64,000 nt of DNA from Tunturiibacter empetritectus (lineage in GTDB: Bacteria; Acidobacteriota; Terriglobia; Terriglobales; Acidobacteriaceae): NCBI RefSeq assembly GCF_013410875.1, contig NZ_JACCCU010000001.1, positions 2,046,001 to 2,110,000 on the forward strand, in the 5' to 3' direction. Shown one piece after another: positions 17,881 to 26,107 of this stretch. A program made the position numbers and the translations under genes. The notes beneath the pieces are model-generated. The model was given only the letters and a program-made list of their open reading frames with translations. It was not told the origin of the DNA and did no database searches. Position 1 is the first letter of the stretch. Each line of letters starts with the position of its first letter.

Positions 17881-18225
17881 CTCCCCACAAAAAACACTGC
17901 CCGCCAACGAAGAACCTTGTTGAAAACAACACCCACAACGTTTATGCAAAGGCATTAGCACTTACCGGAAACAGCCCCTCTTGAAGTGTCCCGGAGAAAC
18001 TTCCAAGCTGACGGTAGTAATGCTGAAGTGCCTGACGAGTGACTCGCCGATTTGGCGTCAACGGAGAATGTCTATAGCTCAAATCCGAGAAATGCGTTCA
18101 TCAGGACTATCGCGAGTGTCGAGACGTCGGCCTGAGGCTCGGGCTTGTCGCACCTCAGCTGGATCTGGGCACAAATGCAGCGATGGCCGATGAGGCGGTG
18201 AGCGCACTATAGTAGAAGCAACATC
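17881..18225. other. Intergenic region without recognised gene
   Basis: 345 bases. A short frame at 17981-18193 has no ribosome-binding site and an unconvincing Arg/Ser-rich translation, so I do not call it. TATAGT at 18208-18213 is a possible -10 for the acyltransferase gene. Confidence 0.5.
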
Positions 18226-19425
18226 ATGAATAGCGTCTCAGATCTTTCCAGCGGTTCCCAGTCAAAAAATCATTACGAAGTCCTGGATGGCTTGCGCGGC
18301 GTCGCAGCACTCCTGGTCGTCGCCTTCCACATCCTGGAACCGAACGACCACGGCATCCGGTTCAACCAGATCATCAACCACGGTTATCTGGCCGTCGACT
18401 TCTTTTTCCTGCTCTCCGGCTTTGTAGTGGCCTACGCCTACGACGACCGCTGGCCCCGCATGAGCCAATGGAACTTTTACAAGCGCCGCCTTATCCGTCT
18501 TCAGCCCATGATCGTTATGGGTAGCCTCATCGGCGCCGCGCTTTTCTACTTCCAACGAGGCTCTGCCTTTCCGCTCATTGCCACAACTCCATCGTGGAAG
18601 CTGCTCGCCGTCATGTTTTTCGGCTGCACGCTTCTTCCGCTGCCGACCCAATTCGATATCCGCGGCTGGGACGAGATGCATCCGCTCAATGGCCCCGCCT
18701 GGTCTCTCTTCTTCGAGTACATCGCCAATATCCTTTACGCTTGCTGGCTGCGCAAGCTCTCGACTCGTTGGTTAAGCCTGCTTACAGCACTTTCTGCCAT
18801 TCTTCTCCTTCACATGCTGGTCACCGGGGAGGGCGACGCCATCGGAGGTTGGGCGCTCAACGGAGCGCAGCTTCACATAGGGTTTGCACGCTTGCTCTAT
18901 CCCTTCCTTGCAGGCATGCTGCTCATGCGCTCGGGTAAGCGAATTCATGTACGCCATGGTTTCTATCTGTGCAGCCTGTTACTGGTCATTTGCTTTGCGC
19001 TGCCGCGCTTCGGTAGTCTTAACCATCTCTGGATGAACGGCCTCTACGAAGCATTTTGCATTATCGCCGTCTTCCCGATTATCGTTGCCATTGGGGCCGG
19101 AAATCTGAAGGCCACCGTTGCTTCCAATCGGCTCTGCCGCACTCTGGGGGACATCTCCTACCCGCTTTACCTGACCCACTACCCCCTGATCTACCTCTAC
19201 ACCGCCTGGATTGGGCAAGGCGTGCACAGCCTGGGTCAGCGCGCTGCATGGGGCACTCTTCTCTGGTTTACAGCCGTGGCGATTGGGTATGCCTGCCTCA
19301 AACTTTACGACGAACCCGTCCGCGCATGGCTGAGCCGGCGTTTTCTTCAAAGTACTAGCCCTGGTGCAGCAGTCCACATTCCAGGTACCGACCCAGCATT
19401 CCCAGTTGATCCAGCACGCTTCTGA
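18226..19425 (+). CDS. Acyltransferase family 3 membrane protein (OafA/YrhL-like)
   Basis: Integral membrane acyltransferase that typically adds acetyl or other acyl groups to extracytoplasmic glycans. 399 aa with about ten hydrophobic segments. Family marks are the N-terminal LDGLRGVAALLVVAFH (the His is the proposed catalytic residue), GYLAVDFFFLLSGFV, the arginine-rich FYKRRLIRLQP and a C-terminal LGDISYPLYLTHYPLIYL. There is no SGNH domain at the C terminus. No polysaccharide genes are adjacent, so the acceptor is unknown. Codon use is less C-rich than in neighbouring housekeeping genes. Confidence 0.9.
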   Translation: MNSVSDLSSGSQSKNHYEVLDGLRGVAALLVVAFHILEPNDHGIRFNQIINHGYLAVDFFFLLSGFVVAYAYDDRWPRMSQWNFYKRRLIRLQPMIVMGSLIGAALFYFQRGSAFPLIATTPSWKLLAVMFFGCTLLPLPTQFDIRGWDEMHPLNGPAWSLFFEYIANILYACWLRKLSTRWLSLLTALSAILLLHMLVTGEGDAIGGWALNGAQLHIGFARLLYPFLAGMLLMRSGKRIHVRHGFYLCSLLLVICFALPRFGSLNHLWMNGLYEAFCIIAVFPIIVAIGAGNLKATVASNRLCRTLGDISYPLYLTHYPLIYLYTAWIGQGVHSLGQRAAWGTLLWFTAVAIGYACLKLYDEPVRAWLSRRFLQSTSPGAAVHIPGTDPAFPVDPARF

Positions 19426-19835
19426 ACTTGGATGAGGCTTGATGCAGCGCAAGCCTTGCATGCGCTGGGCCACTAGGATCATGCGATTGGGTCTTGGCAA
19501 GCCGCATTTGTTTGCTAAATCCAGGTGGGCACAGATCCTCGGTCGGCGATAACAAGACGAGTCACTCATCGAGGCGCGACATCAAACCTGTTTTGCAACT
19601 TCTGCTTTGACAGCAAATCGGATATTACCTAGCGATAGATTCGTCTACCCATAAAGTTTCGTACAGTCTCCAGCCGCACCCTCTCGACTCGTCTGTTACT
19701 CTTAAAACAGAGAAAGCTGTCGAAGCCCGGCCATTCCAGGTCGGGCTTCCGCACTTAAGAATCACAGAAGGTCCAGACCTAAAGTGTCGCGATCACAGAC
19801 TTTGCCTACTTACGGTAGGAGGGAAAATACCACCG
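19426..19835. other. Intergenic region with one hairpin, no gene seen
   Basis: 410 bases between the acyltransferase and TPR genes. The only structure I see is a hairpin at 19722-19749. A GGAGGG at 19818-19823 is the probable ribosome-binding site of the next gene, with a spacing of 12 that is rather long. Confidence 0.5.
19722..19749 (+). terminator. Hairpin, possible terminator or leader structure
   Basis: An 11-base stem with one G-U pair (19722-19732 with 19739-19749) and a six-base loop. No T-run follows, so termination is doubtful. It could equally be a leader hairpin of the TPR gene. Confidence 0.3.
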
Positions 19836-21224
19836 ATGCAGACCGCAAGCCACACCGGGTCGAAGCCGCTACGCCAGTCCCTCGGCCGTCCCTCCGTCAT
19901 CCTGTCGCTGATACTTTCCACACTTCTCCTCGCGTCCATTCCGGCCCTTGCCCAACTCCCGGCAGGTGCCATCGACACCACCGCTCCCCCGAAAACCGCC
20001 GCACAAGACCCCGCCCGCGCTCAGGCCAACGACGCCCTTGACAAGCGGGACTACCCCACCGCCCTCAAAATTCTCACCCCACTCGCTGACAAGAATCCTA
20101 CCGACGCCCACCTCCTCTACGACCTGGCCTTCACCCAGGACGCGCTCGCTGAAACTCCAGCCCAGACCACCGCCGCTGAGCAAACCTATCGGCGCGCCAT
20201 CGCTGCCGACCCCGCCTACTTTGACCCCCATCTCGCCCTCGGCCTCCTCCTCGCTCGCGGCGGCCGGCTCACCGACGCCCACAACGAGCTTCAAAAAGCC
20301 ATTACCCTCACCACCGATAACCCAGCCTTGAAAGGCCGCGCCTACCGCGCCCTCGCCCGCATCGATCAGTCCGTCAATCCCCCCGCCGCCAGCGATGAAC
20401 TCCTCTCTGCCATCAAAATCACCCCCGAAACCCCAGGAGACATCCTCCTCTCCGGCGAGCTAGCCGAGGCCTCCGGCGACTCCACCGCCGCCGAACTAGC
20501 GTACCGTCGCCTCCTCGCCGTCGACCCGCAGAATCACGACGCCACCGCCGCCCTCACCCATCTCCTCCTCCACCAGCAACAACCCGAAAAGGCCGAATCA
20601 CTCCTGACTGCCGCCCTCGCCAAAGACCCCGATAACCCCACCCTCAACGCCCAGCTCGCCAGCCTCTACGAGCAGCAGGGCAAGACCGCCCAGGCCATCC
20701 CCCTCGCCGCCAAACTCCACGCTGCACACCCCGAAGACTCCGCCATCACCCGCCTCCTCGCCCGTCTCTACAGCCGAAACCAGCAGTACGACCAGGCCGC
20801 GCCGCTCTACAACGGCCTCCTGACCCGATCCACGCAGGATCCCACTCTCCTCGACGACAGCGCCGATGTTCAGATTCATCTCAAAAACTTCGCCGAGGCC
20901 GAAGCCCTCCTCAAACGTGCCCTCGCCCAGACCAGCGCCTTCCCCACCAAAGACGATCTTGCCCAGGCGGCCAGCCATCTCGCCTTCGCAGCGTCCGCAA
21001 ACAACGACCCCACAACAACCTTGCAAGCTCTCGATATTCGTGGTAAAGTGCAGCCACAGTCACCGTCGTCCCTGTTCCTCGCGGCAACTGCGCACGACAA
21101 GCTGCACCACACCAAACAGGCGACCGACCTGTACAAACAGTTCCTCTCCGTGGCAAACGGCCAGTTTCCGGACGAGGAGTGGGAGGCCCGCCACCGCCTC
21201 CTCACCCTCGATCACATGAAGTAG
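19836..21224 (+). CDS. Secreted TPR-repeat protein
   Basis: 462 aa. A signal-like N terminus (hydrophobic about residues 20-40, ending PALAQ) is followed by about ten tetratricopeptide repeats, with typical AYRRLLAVDPQNHDA and LNAQLASLYEQQGKTAQAI units. It probably acts as a periplasmic protein-interaction scaffold; the partner is unknown. Two further exported small proteins follow with short spacers (25 and 19 bases), suggesting one operon. Confidence 0.85.
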   Translation: MQTASHTGSKPLRQSLGRPSVILSLILSTLLLASIPALAQLPAGAIDTTAPPKTAAQDPARAQANDALDKRDYPTALKILTPLADKNPTDAHLLYDLAFTQDALAETPAQTTAAEQTYRRAIAADPAYFDPHLALGLLLARGGRLTDAHNELQKAITLTTDNPALKGRAYRALARIDQSVNPPAASDELLSAIKITPETPGDILLSGELAEASGDSTAAELAYRRLLAVDPQNHDATAALTHLLLHQQQPEKAESLLTAALAKDPDNPTLNAQLASLYEQQGKTAQAIPLAAKLHAAHPEDSAITRLLARLYSRNQQYDQAAPLYNGLLTRSTQDPTLLDDSADVQIHLKNFAEAEALLKRALAQTSAFPTKDDLAQAASHLAFAASANNDPTTTLQALDIRGKVQPQSPSSLFLAATAHDKLHHTKQATDLYKQFLSVANGQFPDEEWEARHRLLTLDHMK

Positions 21225-21249
21225 GCAAGCGCTCCCTTCGAGGTGCGTG

Positions 21250-21717
21250 ATGAAATCGATCCATCGTTTCGCTCTTCTTCTCTCCCTGCCGCTGCTTCTG
21301 TCCTCTCCAGCAACCGCCCGCGCCGCCTCCTTTGACGACAACCTTCCAACCGCCGAAGCTCTTGTCCAGCTCGAACTCCGCGCCCAGCAGGCCAACCCGC
21401 GCGACCAATGCTACCTCTACACCGAGCTCGTTCACGTCATGACCGAGGTCGCAGGCAAGCAGATGCTCAACGGCGACGTCGATCAGGCCACCGCGACCCT
21501 CAAAAAGGTCAACGCCTACGCGAGGCTCATCCACATGGACCTCGCCAGCAACTCCAAGCGCCTCAAGAACGCAGAAGAGTTGATGCATCACACCTCCTAT
21601 CGCCTCGGCGAGTATCTCCATAAAGCCTCCAATGAAGATCGCGACACCCTGCAGGCAACTCTCAAGCAGCTCGACCAGGTCCACGACGAACTTCTAGCTC
21701 AGGTCTTCAAACACTAG
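21250..21717 (+). CDS. Small exported protein of unknown function
   Basis: 155 aa with an N-terminal signal peptide (about residues 1-24, ending TARAA). The rest is helical and polar with repeated EL/QL leucine spacing. It contains QCYLYTELVHVMTEVAGKQM and ends in a coiled-coil-like stretch (LQATLKQLDQVHDELLAQVF). I start at ATG 21250, six bases after GAGG 21240-21243, rather than the adjoining GTG at 21247. It is probably co-transcribed with the TPR gene before it and the next exported protein. Confidence 0.7.
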   Translation: MKSIHRFALLLSLPLLLSSPATARAASFDDNLPTAEALVQLELRAQQANPRDQCYLYTELVHVMTEVAGKQMLNGDVDQATATLKKVNAYARLIHMDLASNSKRLKNAEELMHHTSYRLGEYLHKASNEDRDTLQATLKQLDQVHDELLAQVFKH

Positions 21718-21736
21718 AATCAAACACCAGGAACCG

Positions 21737-22273
21737 ATGCTCCGCAGACTCTCGCTCGTCCTTCTTCTGCTCTCGCTTGCTCCGTGCCTTCCCGCCCAGC
21801 GTACCGACGCCTCCCTCTCCGACGGCGAAGTCGAGCAACTCCGAGAGGTCGCTTACTATCCCAATGACCGCGTACTCCTCTTCATCAAGCTCCTCGACGC
21901 CCGCAATAAATCCATCCAGGATCTCTTCGCCATTCCACGTAAACCCGGCCGCGAGCAGGACACCCACGATCTCCTCGAACAGTTCACCGCAATCGCAGAC
22001 GAGCTGAACGACAACCTCGACGACTACGGCCCCCGTCACCGCGACATTCGCAAAGCCCTGCCTAAGCTGGTCGAAGCCACCGAGCGCTGGTCTTCCAACC
22101 TGAAGTCCCCACCCGACAACGAGACTTACAACGTCTCCCGCCGGCTCGCCCTTGAAGCTGTCCACGACCTCCACGATCAAGCCACCCAGCTTATCGACGA
22201 GCAGAAGGCCTGGTTCCTCGCCCACCCGCCCCCAAAAGAAAACAAGAACGCTCCTCTAGACCTTCCCCGATAG
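21737..22273 (+). CDS. Small exported protein of unknown function
   Basis: 178 aa with a signal peptide (about residues 1-21, ending CLPAQ). The mature part is helical and charged, with two similar helix pairs and a proline-rich tail. Its general composition and size resemble the preceding gene, and it lies 19 bases after it, so the two may interact. No known motif is seen. Repeat element copy A follows the stop codon by 12 bases. Confidence 0.7.
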   Translation: MLRRLSLVLLLLSLAPCLPAQRTDASLSDGEVEQLREVAYYPNDRVLLFIKLLDARNKSIQDLFAIPRKPGREQDTHDLLEQFTAIADELNDNLDDYGPRHRDIRKALPKLVEATERWSSNLKSPPDNETYNVSRRLALEAVHDLHDQATQLIDEQKAWFLAHPPPKENKNAPLDLPR

Positions 22274-22285
22274 CTTCGAAGAAGT

Positions 22286-22464
22286 TGTCCTGCCGGACGG
22301 GCCTCCTGCGCGGAGTGCGGGCGTTCGCACGCCTTTTTAAAGCTTCGCGTGATCCTCCCGTTGGTCGGAATCATCTTTATCGCGACCAACGGGAGCGCCA
22401 ACCAAAGGGGTATACAAGTCACGAAGTGACCGCCCTCCGCGCAGGAGGCCCGTCCGGCAGGACA
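22286..22464. repeat. Dispersed repeat family copy A with 30-base perfect terminal inverted repeats
   Basis: The most complete of four related elements. Arms 22286-22315 and 22435-22464 are perfect 30-base reverse complements. Inside them is a second perfect 13-base inverted repeat (22355-22367 with 22383-22395). The right half holds the shared core, which includes gtatacaagtcacgaagtga and a small hairpin (22434-22438 with 22444-22448, loop gcgca). No coding capacity is seen. Confidence 0.85.
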
Positions 22465-22549
22465 GCCAAGCACGAACCATCCAACGCACCTCCTGCACAG
22501 CCTCACCTCTTATAAAATCGTCTTATAGCACCAAGACAAGGACGAAGCC

Positions 22550-23401
22550 CTGACCACCCCGAAGCATCCCGGCCCCTCCCCCCTGCGCCAATTCCTGCAG
22601 CTCTTCTCTTCGCCCTCGCCCACTCTCTTCGACCACCTTCCAGCCCCACCACCCGCAGTCCCGATTCGTCCGCCCACCCTTCGCAAGCCCCGCGCCGCAA
22701 AATCCAAGTCCACCGCCTCCACCTCCCTCGTAGCCGTCTTCGAGGAGCAGTACCGCGAACTCCGTCCACGCGCCCCCATCCCCCCACTCGACATTCGCTT
22801 CCGCCGCTTCACCTCTCTCAACACCACCATCCGCCTGCGCGAAGGCCATCTCCACGTCCGTCTCTCCGACCTGCTCGAGTCCGCGCCCGACTCCATCCAC
22901 CACGCCATCGCCCACATCCTCCTCGCCAAGCTCTACAAGAAGCCCATCGCGTCGGTCCACGCCGACCGCTACCGCCGCCACGTCTCCTCTGAGGCAATCT
23001 CCCGCCAGGCCGAGCACATCCGCCAGACCCGTGGCCGCAAACGCCTCTCCACCCCCTCCGGCCATCACTACGACCTCAACGAAGTCTTCGAATCTTTGAA
23101 TATCCGTTTCTTCCACGGACTTCTCGGACGCCCCACCCTCACCTGGTCGGCTCACCACGCCCGCCGCATGCTGGGCCACTACGACGCCGCCCACAACACC
23201 ATCGTCGTCAGCCGCGTCTTCGACCGTCCCGACACCCCGCGCTGCGCCATCGAGTACCTCCTCTATCACGAGATGCTCCATCTCAAACATCCCGTCCGCG
23301 TCAAGGCCGGCCGTCGCTGCGTCCACTCCCGCGAGTTCCAGGCAGAAGAGCGCCTCTTCCCCGAACTCGAAGCCGCCAAATCCTACCTCAAGCGCCTCTA
23401 A
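22550..23401 (+). CDS. SprT-like zinc metalloprotease domain protein, probable CTG start
   Basis: The C-terminal third carries a SprT-like core with the HExxH-type zinc site HEMLH, followed by LKHPVRVKAGRRCVHSREF. Relatives are predicted zinc metalloproteases. The open frame runs back to a stop at 22526-22528 and shows strong C-biased third positions throughout, so it is coding well before the first TTG (23096). There is no in-frame ATG, GTG or TTG between 22529 and 23096. CTG 22550 has AAGGA (22538-22542) seven bases upstream and gives 283 aa. A start at TTG 23096 would leave only 101 aa and cut into the fold. I am sure of the gene, less so of the start. Confidence 0.7.
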   Translation: MTTPKHPGPSPLRQFLQLFSSPSPTLFDHLPAPPPAVPIRPPTLRKPRAAKSKSTASTSLVAVFEEQYRELRPRAPIPPLDIRFRRFTSLNTTIRLREGHLHVRLSDLLESAPDSIHHAIAHILLAKLYKKPIASVHADRYRRHVSSEAISRQAEHIRQTRGRKRLSTPSGHHYDLNEVFESLNIRFFHGLLGRPTLTWSAHHARRMLGHYDAAHNTIVVSRVFDRPDTPRCAIEYLLYHEMLHLKHPVRVKAGRRCVHSREFQAEERLFPELEAAKSYLKRL

Positions 23402-23628
23402 ACCCTTCCCCTGCAATCAGCGCAAACCAAAATTTCATGCGCAGGCATAAAATCCCGTGCTACGATTCCGCAACGCAAATCCACCAGCGTTTCTTGCATC
23501 CAGAACTACGCATGAATCGTCGAACTTGGCCTTTACTGCCAATTCGACCAGTCGCACGGGCCTCGTCCTCCAGATATCTTTTCCGTCGGGCGAAAATCCA
23601 AATCACGAGAAAGAGCAGGTAGACCCCA

Positions 23629-24363
23629 ATGGATCTCTCCAAACGAGCAGCAGCGGAGTTCTTCGGCACCTTCTGGCTTGTCTTCGGCGGCTGCGGCAGC
23701 GCCGTCCTCGCCGCGGCGTTCCCCAACCTGGGAATCGGATTCGTCGGCGTATCCCTGGCCTTCGGTCTCACCGTCCTCACGATGGCCTTCGCCATCGGCC
23801 ACGTCTCCGGCTGCCACCTGAACCCCGCCGTCTCCATCGGCCTGGTCGTCGGCAAACGCTTCGCACCCTCCGAACTGCTGCCCTACATCATTGCGCAAGT
23901 TCTCGGAGCCGTTGCCGGCTCCGGCGTCCTATATCTCATCGCCAGCGGCAAACCTGGTTTCTCCCTCGCCGCCGGCTTCGCCTCCAACGGCTACGCCGAC
24001 CACTCCCCCGGCGGCTACTCTCTCCTGGCCTGCTTCGTAGCCGAGGTCGTTCTCACCGCCTTCTTCCTTCTCGTCATCCTCGGCGCCACCGACGAGCGCG
24101 CCCCCAAAGGCTTCGCGCCAATCGCCATCGGCCTCTGCCTCACGCTGATCCACCTCATCAGCATTCCCGTCACCAACACCTCGGTGAACCCCGCCCGAAG
24201 CACCGGTCCCGCAATCTTCGTAGGAGGCTGGGCACTCAGCCAGCTCTGGCTCTTCTGGGTAGCGCCAATCTTAGGTGCCGTCCTCGGCGGGCTCGTCTCC
24301 ACCGCCTTCTTCGCCGCCCCGCAGCCACCCATCCGCGAAGAGATGGCCCGCGATAAGCCCTAG
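23629..24363 (+). CDS. aqpZ: Aquaporin Z-type water channel
   Basis: 244-aa major intrinsic protein forming a tetrameric inner-membrane pore for water. Six membrane helices and both NPA half-helices are present (HLNPAVS at residues 63-69 and SVNPARS near 185-191). The arginine after the second NPA is the selectivity-filter residue. The VSGCHLNP and TGPA contexts are those of AqpZ rather than glycerol facilitators, which usually have an Asp after the second NPA-R. It is monocistronic, and repeat copy B follows the stop. Confidence 0.93.
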   Translation: MDLSKRAAAEFFGTFWLVFGGCGSAVLAAAFPNLGIGFVGVSLAFGLTVLTMAFAIGHVSGCHLNPAVSIGLVVGKRFAPSELLPYIIAQVLGAVAGSGVLYLIASGKPGFSLAAGFASNGYADHSPGGYSLLACFVAEVVLTAFFLLVILGATDERAPKGFAPIAIGLCLTLIHLISIPVTNTSVNPARSTGPAIFVGGWALSQLWLFWVAPILGAVLGGLVSTAFFAAPQPPIREEMARDKP

Positions 24364-24381
24364 ACAGTCATTAGTCGCGTT

Positions 24382-24487
24382 CTCCCGTTAGTCGAAGCAT
24401 GTTTCCGACCAACGGGAGGACCACGCAAAGCGGTATACAAGTCACGAAGTGACCGCCTCGCGCTCAGCGAGCCCGTCCGGCAGGACA
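24382..24487. repeat. Dispersed repeat family copy B
   Basis: It has a near-perfect 13-base inverted repeat (24382-24394 with 24406-24418, one A-C mismatch) followed by the shared core. The small hairpin (24457-24461 with 24467-24471, loop gctca) has a stem different from the other copies but still fully paired. It lies between convergent aqpZ and lgt. Confidence 0.85.
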
Positions 24488-24522
24488 CAATCCCCTAAGA
24501 ATTCACCATTTCGCCTTTCAGG

Positions 24523-25395
24523 TCAAGTTCGAGGATCAGCAGTCAGCTCCGGAGCCCACTGCACCTTCTTCGTCTTCGCTACGCCGATCAGCACAAATCC
24601 CACAACGACTGATCCCAGCGCAGCCACCTGCGCATTGCTCATCCCCAAGTAAAGTCGAGGATTCACACGCACAAACTCCACCAAAAACCGGCCTACTCCA
24701 CTGAGTACTAAATACTCGCCCGTGATCGTGCCAACCGACAGGTTTTTTGTGCCGCGCCGCCATAACCACCATGCCAGCACCAGCGAAAAAAGCAGTTCAT
24801 ACACAGGCGTAGGTTGCACCAGAGCATCAGGAGGAGTCGGGAGCACCAGCGCATTCTTCGCCATATGCACGCCCCACGGCAGAGTCGTGTTGATTCCGTA
24901 GTCCCCATCGCCTGAGAGCAGACACCCAATCCGCCCCACACCATACCCAATCGCCGCCGCAGGAGCCGCGAGGTCCAGCATCCGCAAGGGTCCGACCGCC
25001 TTCCCCTGAGTACCTTCCAAAGCCCCCTTGAATCTCGCCATCCGACCCTGCCACATCAGCATCGCGATCCCGGCCAGCATCCCGCCAAACCACGCAAATC
25101 CAGCCTGAAACCAGTGCAGAAAATCCATCGCCACCGCAAACGGCCGATGCCACCCCGGCGCAATAATCTGCCGATATGCCGCATAAAGATCCGCCGGATT
25201 CTGCAGCTCATGCCACGCCTTCGCGCCCAGCACCCCCGCGATCACGACGAAAGCCACGACGTTCAGTGCATCCGCATCCACACCGTTCCGGACAAAGTTT
25301 TTATGCAGCACCACCGTCGCCGCCACCGCCGCCAGCCACAACAACAACCCAAACGTACCCAGGTGAATCGGGCCAATATCGATATAGGGAAACAT
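24523..25395 (-). CDS. lgt: Prolipoprotein diacylglyceryl transferase
   Basis: Inner-membrane enzyme that moves diacylglycerol from phosphatidylglycerol to the lipobox cysteine of prolipoproteins, the step before LspA (encoded at 10256). 290 aa with about seven membrane helices. Family marks are the opening YIDIGPIHLGTFGLL, a GYGVGRIGCLLSGDGDYG loop corresponding to the Lgt signature, and the C-terminal GRFLVEFVRVN. Its ATG has a GAGCGAGG ribosome-binding site, and a TATACT lies further upstream. Confidence 0.93.
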   Translation of the reverse strand: MFPYIDIGPIHLGTFGLLLWLAAVAATVVLHKNFVRNGVDADALNVVAFVVIAGVLGAKAWHELQNPADLYAAYRQIIAPGWHRPFAVAMDFLHWFQAGFAWFGGMLAGIAMLMWQGRMARFKGALEGTQGKAVGPLRMLDLAAPAAAIGYGVGRIGCLLSGDGDYGINTTLPWGVHMAKNALVLPTPPDALVQPTPVYELLFSLVLAWWLWRRGTKNLSVGTITGEYLVLSGVGRFLVEFVRVNPRLYLGMSNAQVAALGSVVVGFVLIGVAKTKKVQWAPELTADPRT

Positions 25396-25461
25396 AATCC
25401 TCGCTCTATAAAAGTATAGCGGCCTTTGCCTCAGCCCCCTACTCGCGATAGCCTATCCCTT

Positions 25462-26025
25462 ATGTCCACCAGCACGCCCGTCTTTCCCCCCGCAGCAGAG
25501 ATGGAGATTCTCTTCTCCAAACAACAGATTGCCGACCGCACCCGCGAGATAGGAGCCCAGATCTCCGCCGACTACAAGGGTCAATCCATCGTCCTCATCG
25601 GCGTCCTCAAAGGCGCAGCCATCTTCCTCGCCGACCTCGCTCGTGCCATCCAGGTCGACAACACCTTCGACTTCGTCGCCGTCTCGAGCTACGGCCGCGC
25701 CCGCGTCTCCTCCGGCGCCGTCAAGCTCATCAAGGACATCGACAACCCCATCGAAGGTAAGCACGTCATCATCGTCGAAGACATTCTGGACACCGGCCTC
25801 ACCCTCAGCTATCTCCGCGGCCTCATGCTGCAACACAAGCCTGCGTCGCTCAAGATCGCCTCCTGCCTCGACAAGCCCGAGCGCCGCCTCGTCCCCATCG
25901 AAGCCGACTACGTAGCCTTCAAGATCCCCAACAAATTTGTAATCGGCTACGGCATGGACTACGCCGAACGCTACCGCGGCGTAGAAGACATCCGCATCTT
26001 CCCCTCTGAAGTCGCCGGCCACTAG
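25462..26025 (+). CDS. hpt: Hypoxanthine phosphoribosyltransferase
   Basis: Purine salvage enzyme converting hypoxanthine (and often guanine) plus PRPP to IMP or GMP; 187 aa, usual length. The PRPP-binding motif VIIVEDILDTGLTL is near residues 100-113. The substrate loop and the late DYVAFKIPNKFVIGYGMDY segment match Hpt rather than adenine or uracil enzymes. ATG 25462 is preferred over an upstream frame because the protein then starts just before the conserved EILFSKQQI. Confidence 0.95.
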   Translation: MSTSTPVFPPAAEMEILFSKQQIADRTREIGAQISADYKGQSIVLIGVLKGAAIFLADLARAIQVDNTFDFVAVSSYGRARVSSGAVKLIKDIDNPIEGKHVIIVEDILDTGLTLSYLRGLMLQHKPASLKIASCLDKPERRLVPIEADYVAFKIPNKFVIGYGMDYAERYRGVEDIRIFPSEVAGH

Positions 26026-26069
26026 TCAACGCCACAACATGAAATGCGCAACACGCGCAACAAACGCGC

Positions 26070-26100
26070 AGGCTTCCTATGCCCGTAACAGAGGAAGCCT
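26070..26100. terminator. Possible terminator hairpin between hpt and propeller gene
   Basis: A perfect 9-base stem (26070-26078 with 26092-26100) with a 13-base loop lies between two convergent genes. Only two T follow on the plus strand, so efficiency is uncertain. Confidence 0.4.
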
Positions 26101-26107
26101 TTCGCAG

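Noticed and set aside
17981-18193. 70-aa frame in the gap before the acyltransferase
   Set aside because: No ribosome-binding site, Arg/Ser-rich translation and no recognisable family.
22523-23416. 297-aa open frame antisense to the SprT-like gene
   Set aside because: Gly/Val/Ala/Glu-rich with no domain, whereas the sense frame has HEMLH and normal protein composition. It would be an easy false call because the sense gene lacks a standard start codon.
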